Positions 14,961 through 24,423 of a stretch of 64,000 nucleotides of DNA are shown one piece after another (position 1 is the first letter of the stretch; the number at the start of each line of letters is the position of its first letter). The notes beneath the pieces are model-generated. The model was not told the DNA's origin. It saw only the letters and a list, made by a program, of their open reading frames with translations, and made no database searches. The translations under genes were made by a program, and so were the position numbers. Source of the DNA: Egibacteraceae bacterium (GTDB lineage: Bacteria > Actinomycetota > Nitriliruptoria > Euzebyales > Egibacteraceae); assembly GCA_030447925.1 (NCBI GenBank), contig JAUJNX010000013.1, positions 1 through 64,000 on the forward strand, read 5' to 3'.

Positions 14961-16168
14961 CAGGCCAGGCCCGCCGCGGCCTTCACGTTGTCCAGGATCT
15001 GCACGAGGCGGTCCTGCGCCTCGTTGACCTCGCCCGCCACCAGGCGCGCGGTCTCCTCCTCCGTGAAGTAGATGATCTCGCGGCCCTCGAGGTCCTCGGG
15101 CAGGAACTCCTCGGTCCCCAGGACCGCGGTGTTGTAGCCGTGGTAGGCGATCTCCTGGGCGGAGACCTCGGGGGCCAGGACGTGGTTGATGAAGGCGTGG
15201 GCGGCGTCGGGGTTGGCCGCCGACGACAGGATCGCCCAGTTGTCGATCCAGACCTCGGTCTTGGGCCCGGCCAGGACCCACCGGTAGCGCTCCGGGTCCT
15301 CGTTCACCGCGGTGCGCGCGTCGCCGTTCCAGACCTGGGACAGGACGTAGGAGCCCTCGAGCATCGCCGTGGTCGGGTAGGAGTCGAACGCCCGCAGGTG
15401 CGGCGCCAGCTCGGCGAGCAGCGCCTGCTCCGCCGCGTCGAGGTCCGCGGGGTCCGTGGTGGTCCAGTCGATGCCCTCGCGCCAGAAGTACATCCCGGCC
15501 AGGTCACCAGGCACGTCGAGCACCGACACGTTGCCGCTGACGCCGTCCTGCGCGGCCACGCGGAAGAACGCGGCCCAGTCGGGCACGTCCTCGGTGATCA
15601 CGCTGGTGTCGTAGATGATCCCGGTCGACCCCCAGTCCTTGACCGCGGTGTAGACGTTGCCCGGGTCCCACGGCTGGTCCAGGAAGGCGGGGTCGAGGTT
15701 CTCGAAGTTGGGGATCAGCGACTTGTCCAGCTCGGCGAGCAGCCCGCGCTCGGCCATCAGCGGGATGAACGTGCCGGTCGGCACGACGATGTCGTAGCCG
15801 GACGACCCGCCGCCCAGCTCCAGGCGCGCGATGGCGGCCTCGTTGGAGTCGTAGACGTCCAGCGTGACGTTGACGCCGCTGTCGGCGGTGAAGGCGTCGA
15901 CGGTCGCCGGGTCGGTGTACTCGGCCCAGGTGTAGATGTTGAGGTCGCCCGACCCCCCGCCCCCGCCGCCCGGCGCCGGGGTGGCGCCCGCCTCCGCGGA
16001 CGGCGACGCGGGCTCGTCCGACGTCCCGCAGGCCGCCAGGGTGGACCCCAGGCCCAGGGCGAGCGCGCTGGTCCCGCCGAGACGCAGCAGCCGCCGCCGC
16101 GTGAGCCGCTGTGCCAGCGCCCGCGGCACGAGCAGCCGGAGGTCGTCGCCCCCTGCGTGATGTGTCAT
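14960..16168 (-). CDS. potD: Extracellular solute-binding lipoprotein, PotD-like
   Basis: About 402 residues. An RRRLLRL twin-Arg-like region and hydrophobic stretch lead to the lipobox LAAC (Cys47), so a membrane-anchored lipoprotein is expected. The mature part begins NIYTWAEYTDPATVDAF and contains WGSTGIIYDTS and EVWIDNWAIL, typical of polyamine-binding SBP family 1 proteins. ATG 16168 (MTHHAGG) is chosen because AGGAGG lies six bases before it; the ATG two codons upstream directly abuts AGGAGG. A Gly-rich linker follows the lipobox. Confidence 0.87.
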   Translation of the reverse strand: MTHHAGGDDLRLLVPRALAQRLTRRRLLRLGGTSALALGLGSTLAACGTSDEPASPSAEAGATPAPGGGGGGSGDLNIYTWAEYTDPATVDAFTADSGVNVTLDVYDSNEAAIARLELGGGSSGYDIVVPTGTFIPLMAERGLLAELDKSLIPNFENLDPAFLDQPWDPGNVYTAVKDWGSTGIIYDTSVITEDVPDWAAFFRVAAQDGVSGNVSVLDVPGDLAGMYFWREGIDWTTTDPADLDAAEQALLAELAPHLRAFDSYPTTAMLEGSYVLSQVWNGDARTAVNEDPERYRWVLAGPKTEVWIDNWAILSSAANPDAAHAFINHVLAPEVSAQEIAYHGYNTAVLGTEEFLPEDLEGREIIYFTEEETARLVAGEVNEAQDRLVQILDNVKAAAGLA

Positions 16169-16181
16169 CCCCATCCTCCTG

Positions 16182-17327
16182 TCACGGTGCCTCTTGGAGG
16201 ACCAGCCCGACCTGGTCCGCTCCGAACACGGTCATCGCATCCACGGTCCACCGGCACCACACCGGGGCGCCGACCTCCAGCCGCGGCGCGTCCTGGCGCG
16301 GACGCCGGCTCAGAAGCTCGCGGTCCCCGGGACCGCGCACCACGTACTGCAGGACGTCGCCGAGGTGCGCGACGCCGGCCAGGGTCCCCGGGAGCACGTT
16401 GGGCCCGGGTCCCGGGTCGCGGGCCAGCACCTCGACCGACTCCGGGCGCACCGCGGCCAGCGCGGGACCGCCCGGGATCACGCCGTCGCGCACCCGCCCC
16501 CCCACCACCGCGTAGCCGTCGCCGGCCACCTGGCGGCCGTCACCCCTGGCGGTGCCCGGCAGGAAGTTCTGCGCGCCGATGAACCCGGCCACGAAGGCGG
16601 TCCGCGGGTCGTCGTAGATCCGGTCCGGGTCGGCGAGCTGCTGGATGCGCCCGTCCAGCATCACCGCGATCCGGTCCGACATCGACAGCGCCTCCTCCTG
16701 GTCGTGGGTGACGTAGACGAACGTCGTCCCGACCTCGGCCTGGAGGAGCTTCAGCTCGATCTGCATGTCCTGGCGCAGCTTGCGGTCCAGCGCGCCGAGC
16801 GGCTCGTCGAGCAGCAGCAGCGCCGGGCGGTTGACCAGCGCCCGGGCCAGCGCGACGCGCTGCTGCTGCCCGCCGGACAGCTGGCGCGGCCGGCGCCCGG
16901 CCAGCGCGCTCATGCGCACCATCTCCAGCGCCGCGCCGACGCGCGCGCGGGTCTCGTCGCGCCCGACCTTGCGCTGGCGCAGGCCGAACGCGACGTTCTC
17001 GGCCACGGTCAGGTGGGGGAACAGCGCGTAGTGCTGGAACACGGTGTTGACGTCGCGGCGGTAGGCGGGGACCCCGGCCACGTCGACCCCGGCGACGCGG
17101 ATGACGCCCGCGTCGGCCTCCTCGAAGCCCGCGAGCAGGCGCAGCGTGGTGGTCTTGCCGCACCCGCTGGGGCCCAGCAGCGACAGGAACTCACCCGCCT
17201 CGACGGCCAGCGACAGGTCGTCGACGGCGGTCACGGCGCCGAAGCGCTTGGTGACGCCCTCGAGCTCCACCGACCCGGCCCGGGTGGCGGCGATGGTCGC
17301 GTCGACGTGCGGCACGGTGGTGGTCAT
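16182..17327 (-). CDS. potA: ABC transporter ATP-binding protein, PotA-like
   Basis: A 381-residue ATPase: Walker A GPSGCGKT (52-59), Q-loop, signature [15 protein letters not shown] (about 150-164), Walker [13 protein letters not shown] (about 170-181) and switch His in [10 protein letters not shown], then a C-terminal TOBE domain with [10 protein letters not shown]. This is the PotA/CysA group that energises polyamine or related import. It is first of the transporter genes, 13 bp before potD. Its ATG overlaps the stop of a seven-codon mini-ORF (MSPASHP). Confidence 0.88.
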   Translation of the reverse strand: MTTTVPHVDATIAATRAGSVELEGVTKRFGAVTAVDDLSLAVEAGEFLSLLGPSGCGKTTTLRLLAGFEEADAGVIRVAGVDVAGVPAYRRDVNTVFQHYALFPHLTVAENVAFGLRQRKVGRDETRARVGAALEMVRMSALAGRRPRQLSGGQQQRVALARALVNRPALLLLDEPLGALDRKLRQDMQIELKLLQAEVGTTFVYVTHDQEEALSMSDRIAVMLDGRIQQLADPDRIYDDPRTAFVAGFIGAQNFLPGTARGDGRQVAGDGYAVVGGRVRDGVIPGGPALAAVRPESVEVLARDPGPGPNVLPGTLAGVAHLGDVLQYVVRGPGDRELLSRRPRQDAPRLEVGAPVWCRWTVDAMTVFGADQVGLVLQEAP

Positions 17328-17347
17328 GGGTGGGACGCCGGGCTCAT
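17324..17347 (-). other. Seven-codon mini-ORF with double ATGA overlap (degenerate repeat copy)
   Basis: Between the amidohydrolase stop and the potA start the minus strand reads ATG AGC CCG GCG TCC CAC CCA TGA. Its ATG overlaps the upstream stop and its TGA overlaps the potA ATG. The peptide MSPASHP and the DNA (GCCCGGCGTC then CCACCCATG) look like repeat copy C with seven bases (TGAGGTG) deleted. Assignment to the repeat family is inference from this partial match. Confidence 0.4.
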
Positions 17348-18954
17348 GCGCGGAAGACCTCCCTGCCCGCCAGCCAGGTGCCCAGGACGGGGATCCCGGC
17401 GACGGCGGGCGGCTCGACGGTGGCGGGATCGGTGGCGAGCAGGCAGGCGTCGGCGCGCGCGCCGGGGACCAGGGTCCCGGTGCCGGGCTCCTCGAACGCC
17501 TGGTGCGCGGTGCCGGTGGTGTAGGCGGCCAGGGCCTGCTCCAGGGTCAGCCGCTGGTCGGGGGTCCAGCCCTCCGGCGGCTCGCCGTCGGCGGTCTGGC
17601 GCGTGACCGCGACCGCGATGCCCTCGAGGGGCACGACCGAGGAGACCGGCCAGTCGCTGCCGAAGCTGATCAGCGAGCCGGACCGCAGCAGCGCGCCCAT
17701 CGGGTACTGCCACGCGCTGCGCTCCGGCCCCAGGCGCGGCTCGGTCAGCTGGGTCATGACGCCGTTGCGCTGGGCCCACAGCGGCTCGAAGTTCGCGACC
17801 ACGCCGAGCTGCGCGAAGCGCGGCAGGTCGTCGGGGTGCACGAGCTGGGTGTGCGCGGTGACCGGGCGGCGGTCGCGGGGGCCGTTGCGGGCGGCGGTCG
17901 CCGCCACCGCGTCGAGGGCCGCGCGCACCGCGGCGTCCCCGATGGCGTGGAGGTGCGCCTGGAACCCCTCGGCGTCGACCGCTGCGACGGCCTCGGCCAG
18001 CTCGCCGGCTTCCCAGTTGGGCAGGCCGTGGCTGTGCGGGTCGTCGGTGTAGGGGTCCAGCAGTGCGCCGGTCCCGGCCTCGATGATCCCGTCGGCGAAG
18101 AACTTCACCGTCGTCGCGCGGACCTGCCCGCCGCCGCGGCGCGCGGCCTCCCGGCGCGCGTCGAGCAGGAACTCGCGCTGCTCGCGCCAGCGGTCGGGGC
18201 GCACCAGCAGCGCCAGCTCGCCGCGCAGCGGCAGCGGCCCCGCCTCGGCCAGGCCCAGCCAGGCCTCGACCTCGTCCGGGCCGCACCAGGCCTCCAGGCC
18301 CCAGACCAGGCCCGCCGCGGCCATCTCGTCCAGGGCGCGGCGCAGCGCCTCGCGGCGGTCGGCGGCCGTGGGCGGCGGGACGACGGGGGCCATCAGCTCG
18401 CGGGCGGCCTCCAGCAGCGTCCCCATCGGGCTGCCGTCGGGCCGGCGCACGATCGCCCCGCGCGGCGGGTCCGGCGTCGCCGCACCGATGCGGGCCGCCG
18501 CCAGCGCCCGCGAGTTCACCCACATCACGTGGCCGTCGCTGGCGGTCAGCACCACCGGCCGGTCCGCGACCACCGCGTCGAGGTCGGCGGCGTCGAAGCA
18601 GCCGCCGGGCGCCAGCGTGGGGTCGTAGCCCTTGCCGACCACCACCGGGAGGTCGGGGTGGGCGCGGGCGAAGTCGGCGACCCGGGTGGTCAGCTCCGCG
18701 ATCGTCGTGGCGCCCACCAGCGGGACCCCGGACAGCTGCAGCCCGGCGTGGAGCGGGTGGACGTGGCCGTCGCGGAACGCCGGGACCAGGCAGCCGCCGG
18801 CAAGGTCGACGGTGGCCGCCCCCGGCCCGACCGCGTCCGGGGCGTGGTCGCCCACGGCCAGGACCCGACCGTCCCGCACCGCCACCGCGCCCGCACGCGG
18901 CTCCTCGGGGTTGCCGGTCCACACCGACCCGCCCCGGAAGAGCACGTCACCCAC
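17344..18954 (-). CDS. Amidohydrolase family 3 (YtcJ-like)
   Basis: A 536-residue TIM-barrel amidohydrolase: metal-binding DGHVHP (about 63-68), TVKFFADG (the Lys likely carbamylated), HLHAIGDAA and the catalytic Asp in SFGSDWPV. YtcJ-like members hydrolyse exocyclic amide or formamide-type bonds; substrates are seldom known. Its place between the transaminases and the importer suggests it releases the amine from an N-acyl or similar precursor, which is inference. GTG 18954 follows GAGGG. A 70-bp gap separates it from the upstream aminotransferase. Confidence 0.82.
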   Translation of the reverse strand: MGDVLFRGGSVWTGNPEEPRAGAVAVRDGRVLAVGDHAPDAVGPGAATVDLAGGCLVPAFRDGHVHPLHAGLQLSGVPLVGATTIAELTTRVADFARAHPDLPVVVGKGYDPTLAPGGCFDAADLDAVVADRPVVLTASDGHVMWVNSRALAAARIGAATPDPPRGAIVRRPDGSPMGTLLEAARELMAPVVPPPTAADRREALRRALDEMAAAGLVWGLEAWCGPDEVEAWLGLAEAGPLPLRGELALLVRPDRWREQREFLLDARREAARRGGGQVRATTVKFFADGIIEAGTGALLDPYTDDPHSHGLPNWEAGELAEAVAAVDAEGFQAHLHAIGDAAVRAALDAVAATAARNGPRDRRPVTAHTQLVHPDDLPRFAQLGVVANFEPLWAQRNGVMTQLTEPRLGPERSAWQYPMGALLRSGSLISFGSDWPVSSVVPLEGIAVAVTRQTADGEPPEGWTPDQRLTLEQALAAYTTGTAHQAFEEPGTGTLVPGARADACLLATDPATVEPPAVAGIPVLGTWLAGREVFRA

Positions 18955-19024
18955 GTGTTCGCCCTCGAATCCTGCGCCCCGTTGCCCGCGGGGGTTGTCG
19001 CGTCATGTTGCACGATGCGGCGTT

Positions 19025-20281
19025 CTACCGCCCCCCCATTACGGGGACATCACGACCCCCAGAAGTGACCAGTCGGGCGATGGCGCCGGCCAGGACCTCC
19101 ACGCAGCGGTCCACGTCGGCGAGGTCGATCACCAGCGGCGGGCAGAAGGCGACCGTCGACGTGCCGATGGGCCGGGCGATGACGCCGTCGGCGAGCATCG
19201 CGTCGCGCAGCGCCACGGCGTCCTGGCCGGGGTGCAGGCCGACCGCCCGCACCGCGCCGTCGCCGCGCGCCTCCGCGACCAGCCCGTCGGCGGCGAGCGC
19301 GTCCAGCCCGGCGCCGAGGCGGTCCCCGACCACGGTGGCGCGCTCCACCAGCCCCTCGCGCTCGGTGATGGCCAGCGCGGCGAGCCCCGCCGCGCAGGCC
19401 GCGGGGTGCCCGCTGTAGGTGTGCCCGGTGCGCAGGACCAGCTCCGGGTCGCCCTCCAGCGCCGCGCGCACCCGCGCGCCGACCAGCACCCCGCCGAGCG
19501 GCTGGTAGCCGGAGGTCACCGCCTTGGCGAAGGTCACCAGGTCCGGCGTCACGCCGTAGCGCTGCGCCCCCCACCAGGTCCCCAGGCGGCCGAACCCGCA
19601 GATGACCTCGTCGAGGACGAGCAGCGCCCCGTGCCGGTCGCACAGCTCGCGCAGGCCGGTCAGGTAGCCGGGCGCGGGCGGGTGGACCCCGCCGGCCCCG
19701 ACCACCGGCTCGGCGACGACCGCGGCGATGCGCTCGCCGTGCTCGGCGAACAGCGCGGCGGTCGCCTCCAGGTCGTCCTTGCCGACCTGCACGACGTCGC
19801 CGACCAGCGGGCCGACGCCCGCGCGGTTGGGCGGCAGGCCGGTCAGGGTGGTGGCCCCGTAGGTGACCCCGTGGTAGCTGGGCGTCCGGCTGACCACCAG
19901 CGTGCGCCCGGGCCGCGCGAGGCGCGCGAGCTTCAGGGCGCTGTCCACGGCCTCGGACCCGCCGCTGGTGAGGAACACCCGCGCGCCGGGCATCGGCGCC
20001 AGGCCGGCGAGGAGCTCGGCGAGCGCCTCGGCCGGCGGGTTGGTGAAGCGCTCGAACAGGTGGAACGCATCGAGGGTCCGCAGCTGGCCGGCGACGGCGT
20101 CGGCGATCTCGGTCCGCCCGTGGCCCACGTTGCAGTACCACAGGCTGGCCATGGCGTCGACGTAGCGGCGGCCGGCGTCGTCCCACACGTGGGCGCCCGA
20201 GCCCCGGACGATGCGCAGGTAGTCGGTGCGGGCGGGCCGGGCGAAGGGATGCAGGAGGGCGGGGACCGCGGGCGCGGTCAT
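19025..20281 (-). CDS. Class III (omega) aminotransferase
   Basis: About 418 residues of the PLP fold-type I class III family: TSGGSEAVDSALKLAR (phosphate-binding region, 105-120), SYHGVTYGA, LVLDEVICGFGRLG with Asp224, and the Schiff-base Lys253 in FAKAVTSGYQPLGG. It would move the amino group of an omega-amino acid or diamine to a keto acid, probably pyruvate given the adjacent alanine dehydrogenase. Its ATG overlaps the ald stop (ATGA). Confidence 0.86.
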   Translation of the reverse strand: MTAPAVPALLHPFARPARTDYLRIVRGSGAHVWDDAGRRYVDAMASLWYCNVGHGRTEIADAVAGQLRTLDAFHLFERFTNPPAEALAELLAGLAPMPGARVFLTSGGSEAVDSALKLARLARPGRTLVVSRTPSYHGVTYGATTLTGLPPNRAGVGPLVGDVVQVGKDDLEATAALFAEHGERIAAVVAEPVVGAGGVHPPAPGYLTGLRELCDRHGALLVLDEVICGFGRLGTWWGAQRYGVTPDLVTFAKAVTSGYQPLGGVLVGARVRAALEGDPELVLRTGHTYSGHPAACAAGLAALAITEREGLVERATVVGDRLGAGLDALAADGLVAEARGDGAVRAVGLHPGQDAVALRDAMLADGVIARPIGTSTVAFCPPLVIDLADVDRCVEVLAGAIARLVTSGGRDVPVMGGR

Positions 20282-21372
20282 CCCGCCCCCTCCCCGGCCG
20301 CGCCCTCCAGGGCGGCCCGCACGATCGGGTGGACGATGCGCCCGCCGGCGACGTTGAGCGCCTGGGCCAGCTCCGCGTCGTCCTCCGAGCCGCGCGGGTC
20401 GCGGGCCAGGCGGCGCAGGCGCGGCGCGACCGCGGCCGACAGCGCGCGGCTGGCGGTCCGCGGGTACTGGCCGGGGACGTTGGTGACGCAGTAGTGCACG
20501 ACGCCGTGCTCGACGTAGACGGGGTCCGACAGGCTGGTGGGGCGCGCGGTCGCGACGCATCCGCCCTGGTCGATGGCCAGGTCGACGATCACCGACCCGG
20601 GGCGCATGCCGCGCACGTGCTCCTCGGTGACCACGATCGGGGCGCGCGCGCCGGGCACCAGCGCGCCGCCGACGACCAGGTCCGCGTCGGCCACCGCCTC
20701 GCCCACGCCCGCCTCCGACGAGGCCAGCGACCCGTCGACGACGCCCTCCATCACCGCGGTGCGCAGCCGGTCGAGGTCGACGTCGACGCCCATCACGTAG
20801 GCGTCCAGGCCCTTGGCCCCGCGCGCCGCCATGGTCCCGACGTGGCCCAGGCCGATGACGACGACCTTGGCGGGGGGCACGCCCGCCGCCCCGCCGAGCA
20901 GCGTGCCGGCCCCGCCCTGGTGCGACGACAGGTGGTAGGCGCCGACGATCGGGGCGACGCGGCCCGCGATCTCCGACATCGGCGCGAGCAGGGGCAGCTG
21001 GCGGCCGGTGCCCAGGGTCTCATAGGCGTAGGCGCGCACGCCCGAGGCGACCAGGGCCCGGGTCAGCTCCGGCTCGGCGGCCAGGTGCAGGAACGTGAAC
21101 AGCGTCAGGTCCTCGCGGAAGTGCGGGTACTCCGACGGCTGCGGCTCCTTGACCTTGACGACGAGCTCCTGCGCCCAGGCGTCGGCGGCCTCGGGGACGA
21201 TGTCGGCCCCGGCGTCCTTGTAGTCGCCGTCGGAGAAGCCCGCCCCGACGCCCGCGCCGGCCTGGACGGCGACGGAGCAGCCGGAGCGCACGATGTCGGT
21301 GACGGCGATGGGGTCCAGCGCGATGCGCCGCTCCCCGTCCTTGACCTCCGCGGGCAGCCCGACGCTCGTCAT
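20278..21372 (-). CDS. ald: Alanine dehydrogenase
   Basis: A 364-residue enzyme interconverting L-alanine + NAD with pyruvate + NH4. The canonical residues are in register: Arg15 (GERRIAL), Lys75 (VVKVKEP) and His96 (FLHLAAEP), with the NAD motif GLGHVG near 176 and DQGGC near 270. It lies between two pyruvate-type transaminases, so its job is probably to recycle alanine to pyruvate during amine breakdown. ATG 21372 is served by GAGGTG in the repeat and overlaps the stop of the 57-codon mini-ORF (ATGA). Confidence 0.92.
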   Translation of the reverse strand: MTSVGLPAEVKDGERRIALDPIAVTDIVRSGCSVAVQAGAGVGAGFSDGDYKDAGADIVPEAADAWAQELVVKVKEPQPSEYPHFREDLTLFTFLHLAAEPELTRALVASGVRAYAYETLGTGRQLPLLAPMSEIAGRVAPIVGAYHLSSHQGGAGTLLGGAAGVPPAKVVVIGLGHVGTMAARGAKGLDAYVMGVDVDLDRLRTAVMEGVVDGSLASSEAGVGEAVADADLVVGGALVPGARAPIVVTEEHVRGMRPGSVIVDLAIDQGGCVATARPTSLSDPVYVEHGVVHYCVTNVPGQYPRTASRALSAAVAPRLRRLARDPRGSEDDAELAQALNVAGGRIVHPIVRAALEGAAGEGAG

Positions 21373-21542
21373 GGGTGCACCTCAGGCGCCGGGCGGCTCT
21401 CGCTCAGGGACCGCTTCGCGGACGTCATCGGGTGCACCTCAGGCGCCGGGCGGCTCTCGCTCAGGGACCGCTTCGCGGACGTCATCGGGTGCACCTCAGG
21501 CGCCGGGCGGCTCTCGCTCAGGGACCGCTTCGCGGACGTCAC
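21369..21542 (-). CDS. 57-codon mini-ORF of three identical 19-residue repeats
   Basis: GTG 21542 overlaps the upstream aminotransferase stop (GTGA) and the TGA at 21369-21371 overlaps the ald ATG (ATGA). The product is three copies of a 19-residue unit, (M)TSAKRSLSESRPAPEVHP, the first beginning at GTG. Each unit ends with the conserved SRPAPEVHP and carries its own GAGGTG five bases before an ATG, so ribosomes could re-initiate at each repeat. Expression is not proven, but the fit at both ends is exact. Confidence 0.5.
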   Translation of the reverse strand: MTSAKRSLSESRPAPEVHPMTSAKRSLSESRPAPEVHPMTSAKRSLSESRPAPEVHP

Positions 21543-21543
21543 A
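21373..21543 (-). repeat. Three tandem 57-bp repeats (junction repeat, copies D1-D3)
   Basis: Units at 21373-21429, 21430-21486 and 21487-21543 are identical except for the last bases of the third. Each contains the core CAGGCGCCGGGCGGCT of the dispersed repeat followed by CTCGCTCAGGGACCGCTTCG and CGGACGTCA. The 57-bp period is a multiple of three. They fill the aminotransferase-ald junction. Tandem copies this similar imply recent amplification or gene conversion. Confidence 0.85.
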
Positions 21544-22981
21544 GGGCGCCACCGCCCTCGGGAGCGGTGGGGCCGGACTCGGTGGGGCGGGCCGGGGCGG
21601 GGGCCCCCGGGGTGCCGTGCATCCGCGCGGTCGCCTCGCCCAGGACCTGGTCCAGGATCGACACGAGCTCGCCGAGCACGCTGCGGTCGGCGACCAGCGG
21701 CGGGCTGATCTGGATGACGGGCTCGTCGCGGTCGTCCGCGCGGCAGATCAGCCCCAGCTCCAGCAGCCGGGCCGACAGGAACCCGCGCAGGAGGTCCTCG
21801 GACTGCTGCTCGGTGAACAGGACCTTGCGCTCGCGGTCGGCGACCAGCTCCAGCGCCCAGAAGTAGCCGGTCCCGCGCACGTCGCCGACGATCTCGTGGC
21901 GGGCCTGGAGCTCGCGCAGCTGGTCCCCGAGCCAGTGCTCGTTGCGCTGCACGTTGCCCAGGACGTCCTCCTTCTCGAAGACGTCGAGGTTGGCCAGCGC
22001 CACCGCGCACGACACCGGGTGCCCGCCCCAGGTGGCCCCGTGGTTGAACATCGTCGCCGGGCCGGTGCTGAGCGCGTCGCCGATCCGCCGCGAGAACCCC
22101 ATCCCCGCCAGCGGCGCGTAGGCCGACGTCACGCCCTTGGCGAAGGTGATGATGTCGGGGACGACGTCGTAGCGCTCGGCGCCGGTCCACGTCCCCAGCC
22201 GCCCGAAGGCGCAGATGACCTCGTCGGAGACCAGCAGGATGCCGTAGCGGTCGCAGATCGACCGGACCTGCTGCAGGTAGCCCGGCGGCGGGGTGAAGCA
22301 CCCGCCGGCGTTCTGCACCGGCTCCAGGAAGATCGCGCTGATCTTGTCCGGCCCCTCCGCCAGGACGATGCGCTCCAGCGCCATGGCGCACGACAGGTCG
22401 CACGGCGCGCAGTTGGGGCTGGACTGGCAGCGGTACTGGTTGGTGTTGGGGCCGTGGAAGTGGCCGGGCATCAGCGGCTCGTACGGCGCGCGGGCGCCGG
22501 GCAGGCCGGTCACCCCGAGCGCCCCCAGCGTGGTCCCGTGGTAGCTGTACGCCCGCGAGATGATCTTGTAGCGGCCGGGCTCGCCGTTGGCCGCGTGGTA
22601 CTGGCGGGCCAGCTTGATCGCCGCCTCGACCGCCTCGGACCCGGAGTTGACGAAGAAGAAGTGGTCCAGGTCGGCGGGGAAGCGGTCGGCCAGCGCGGCG
22701 GCCAGGTCGATCGCGGGCTGGTGCGCGGTGGCCCAGTTGGTCGCGAACGGCAGCTTGGCCATCTGCTCGGCGGCCGCCGCCGGCATCTCGGGCCGGCCGT
22801 AGCCGACCTGGACGCAGAACAGCGCGGACAGCCCGTCCAGGTAGCGCTTGCCCGCGGTGTCCCACACGTAGCAGCCCTCGCCGCGGTCGATCACCGGGAC
22901 CGAGGGGTTGGGCCCGCGCCAGTCCGCGGTGCGGGTGAAGTGCAACCAGAGGTTGCCGTCCGCCAGTGACGCGCCGTCCAT
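21539..22981 (-). CDS. Class III aminotransferase (putrescine/beta-alanine-pyruvate type)
   Basis: About 480 residues: VNSGSEAVEAAIKLAR (111-126), YSYHGTTLGALG, LLVSDEVICAFGRLG with Asp253, and Schiff-base Lys282 in FAKGVTSAYAPLAG. The internal Cys pattern CQSSPNCAPCDLSC (185-198) is an insertion seen in a subset of these enzymes. Long size and N-terminal LHFTR resemble the pyruvate-dependent omega-transaminases acting on putrescine, GABA or beta-alanine. ATG 22981 follows GGGAAGGGA. It is the second gene of the operon, 15 bp after the ALDH gene. Confidence 0.87.
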   Translation of the reverse strand: MDGASLADGNLWLHFTRTADWRGPNPSVPVIDRGEGCYVWDTAGKRYLDGLSALFCVQVGYGRPEMPAAAAEQMAKLPFATNWATAHQPAIDLAAALADRFPADLDHFFFVNSGSEAVEAAIKLARQYHAANGEPGRYKIISRAYSYHGTTLGALGVTGLPGARAPYEPLMPGHFHGPNTNQYRCQSSPNCAPCDLSCAMALERIVLAEGPDKISAIFLEPVQNAGGCFTPPPGYLQQVRSICDRYGILLVSDEVICAFGRLGTWTGAERYDVVPDIITFAKGVTSAYAPLAGMGFSRRIGDALSTGPATMFNHGATWGGHPVSCAVALANLDVFEKEDVLGNVQRNEHWLGDQLRELQARHEIVGDVRGTGYFWALELVADRERKVLFTEQQSEDLLRGFLSARLLELGLICRADDRDEPVIQISPPLVADRSVLGELVSILDQVLGEATARMHGTPGAPAPARPTESGPTAPEGGGAL

Positions 22982-22995
22982 GGTCAGTCCCTTCC

Positions 22996-24423
22996 CTACA
23001 CGTCGAGCGCGTGCATCACGTGCTTGACGCGGGTGTAGTCCTCGAAGCCGTAGACCGACAGGTCCTTGCCGTACCCGGAGTGGCGGAACCCGCCGTGGGG
23101 CATCTCCGCCACCAGCGGGATGTGGGTGTTGATCCACACGCACCCGAAGTCCAGGCCCCTGGCCATGCGCAGCGCGCGCCCGTGGTCGCGGGTCCAGACG
23201 CTTGAGGCCAGCCCGTACTCCACGCCGTTGGCCCACGCCAGCGCCTGGTCCTCGTCGGTGAAGCGCTGGACGGTGATGACGGGCCCGAAGACCTCGGTCT
23301 GGATCATCTCGTCGTCCTGGCGCAGGCCGGCGACGACGGTCGGAGCGTAGAAGTAGCCGTCGCCCTGGGGCCGGGACCCGCCGGTGACGACCTCGGCGTG
23401 GCCGGGCGCGCGCTCCAGGAAGCCCGCGACGCGCGCGAGCTGGTCGGCGTTGTTGAGCGGGCCGTAGTCGACGCCCTCCTGGTCCGGCGGCCCGGTGCTC
23501 GTGCCGCGCGCCTGCTCGGCGAGCGCGGCCAGGAAGTCGTCGTGGATGCCCGGCCCGGCCAGCACCCGGGTCGCGGCGGTGCAGTCCTGGCCGGCGTTGA
23601 AGTAGCCGGCGGCGGCGATGCCCGCCGCGGCGGCCTCCACGTCGGCGTCGTCGAACACGACGACCGGGGCCTTGCCGCCCAGCTCCAGGTGCACGCGCTT
23701 GAGGTCGCCGGCCGCGGCCTGCGCGACCTCCCGGCCGGCGCGCACCGACCCGGTGATCGACGCCATCGCGGGGATCGGGTGGGTCACCAGGGCGCGGCCG
23801 GTGTCGCGGTCGCCGGTGACGACGTTGAAGACCCCCGGGGGCAGGAACTCGGCCATGATCTCGGCCATCAGCAGCGTCGACACCGGCGTGGTGTCCGACG
23901 GCTTCAGCACGACGGTGTTGCCCGCCGCGATCGCCGGCGCCCACTTCCAGACCGCCATCATCATCGGGTAGTTCCAGGGGGTGACCTGGGCGCAGACCCC
24001 GACGGGCTCGCGGCGCACGTAGGAGGTGTGCCCCGCCAGGTACTCCCCCGCCCCGCGGCCCTCGAGCAGGCGCGCCGCACCGGCGAAGAAGCGGATCTGG
24101 TCGACCATCGGAGGGAGCTCCTCCTGCATGGTCAGGGCGAACGGCTTGCCGGTGTTGCGGACCTCGGCGCGGACCAGCTCCTCGCCCCGCGCCTCCAGCG
24201 CGTCGGCGATGCGCAGCAGCGCGAGGCTGCGGGCCGACGGGGTCGCGTCGCGCCAGCCGGGGAACGCCCTGGCCGCGGCCCGCACGGCGGCGTCCACGTC
24301 CCGGGGGCCGGAGACCGGCGCCTCGGCGAACGGCTCCGCCGTCGCGGGGTCCACCAGCGGCGCGCTGCGCCCGTCCTGCGCGTCGGTGTACCCGCCGTCC
24401 ACGAAGTTCTGCAGCGCACGCAT
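22996..24423 (-). CDS. Aldehyde dehydrogenase (gamma-aminobutyraldehyde type)
   Basis: A 475-residue ALDH with TPWNYPMMM (148-156), LELGGKAP with Glu247, GQDCTAATR with nucleophile Cys281, and [12 protein letters not shown]. The match of FVDGGYTDA at the start and [18 protein letters not shown] near the end to PatD-like enzymes suggests oxidation of 4-aminobutanal to GABA. It heads the ten-gene minus-strand operon. ATG 24423 lacks a ribosome site; TACGGT lies six bases upstream, so the message is probably leaderless. Confidence 0.87.
   Translation of the reverse strand: MRALQNFVDGGYTDAQDGRSAPLVDPATAEPFAEAPVSGPRDVDAAVRAAARAFPGWRDATPSARSLALLRIADALEARGEELVRAEVRNTGKPFALTMQEELPPMVDQIRFFAGAARLLEGRGAGEYLAGHTSYVRREPVGVCAQVTPWNYPMMMAVWKWAPAIAAGNTVVLKPSDTTPVSTLLMAEIMAEFLPPGVFNVVTGDRDTGRALVTHPIPAMASITGSVRAGREVAQAAAGDLKRVHLELGGKAPVVVFDDADVEAAAAGIAAAGYFNAGQDCTAATRVLAGPGIHDDFLAALAEQARGTSTGPPDQEGVDYGPLNNADQLARVAGFLERAPGHAEVVTGGSRPQGDGYFYAPTVVAGLRQDDEMIQTEVFGPVITVQRFTDEDQALAWANGVEYGLASSVWTRDHGRALRMARGLDFGCVWINTHIPLVAEMPHGGFRHSGYGKDLSVYGFEDYTRVKHVMHALDV

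Noticed and set aside
21373..21543. Possible CRISPR array (three regular repeats)
   Set aside because: The 57-bp units are directly joined with no spacers and there are no cas genes nearby. They match dispersed junction repeats instead.
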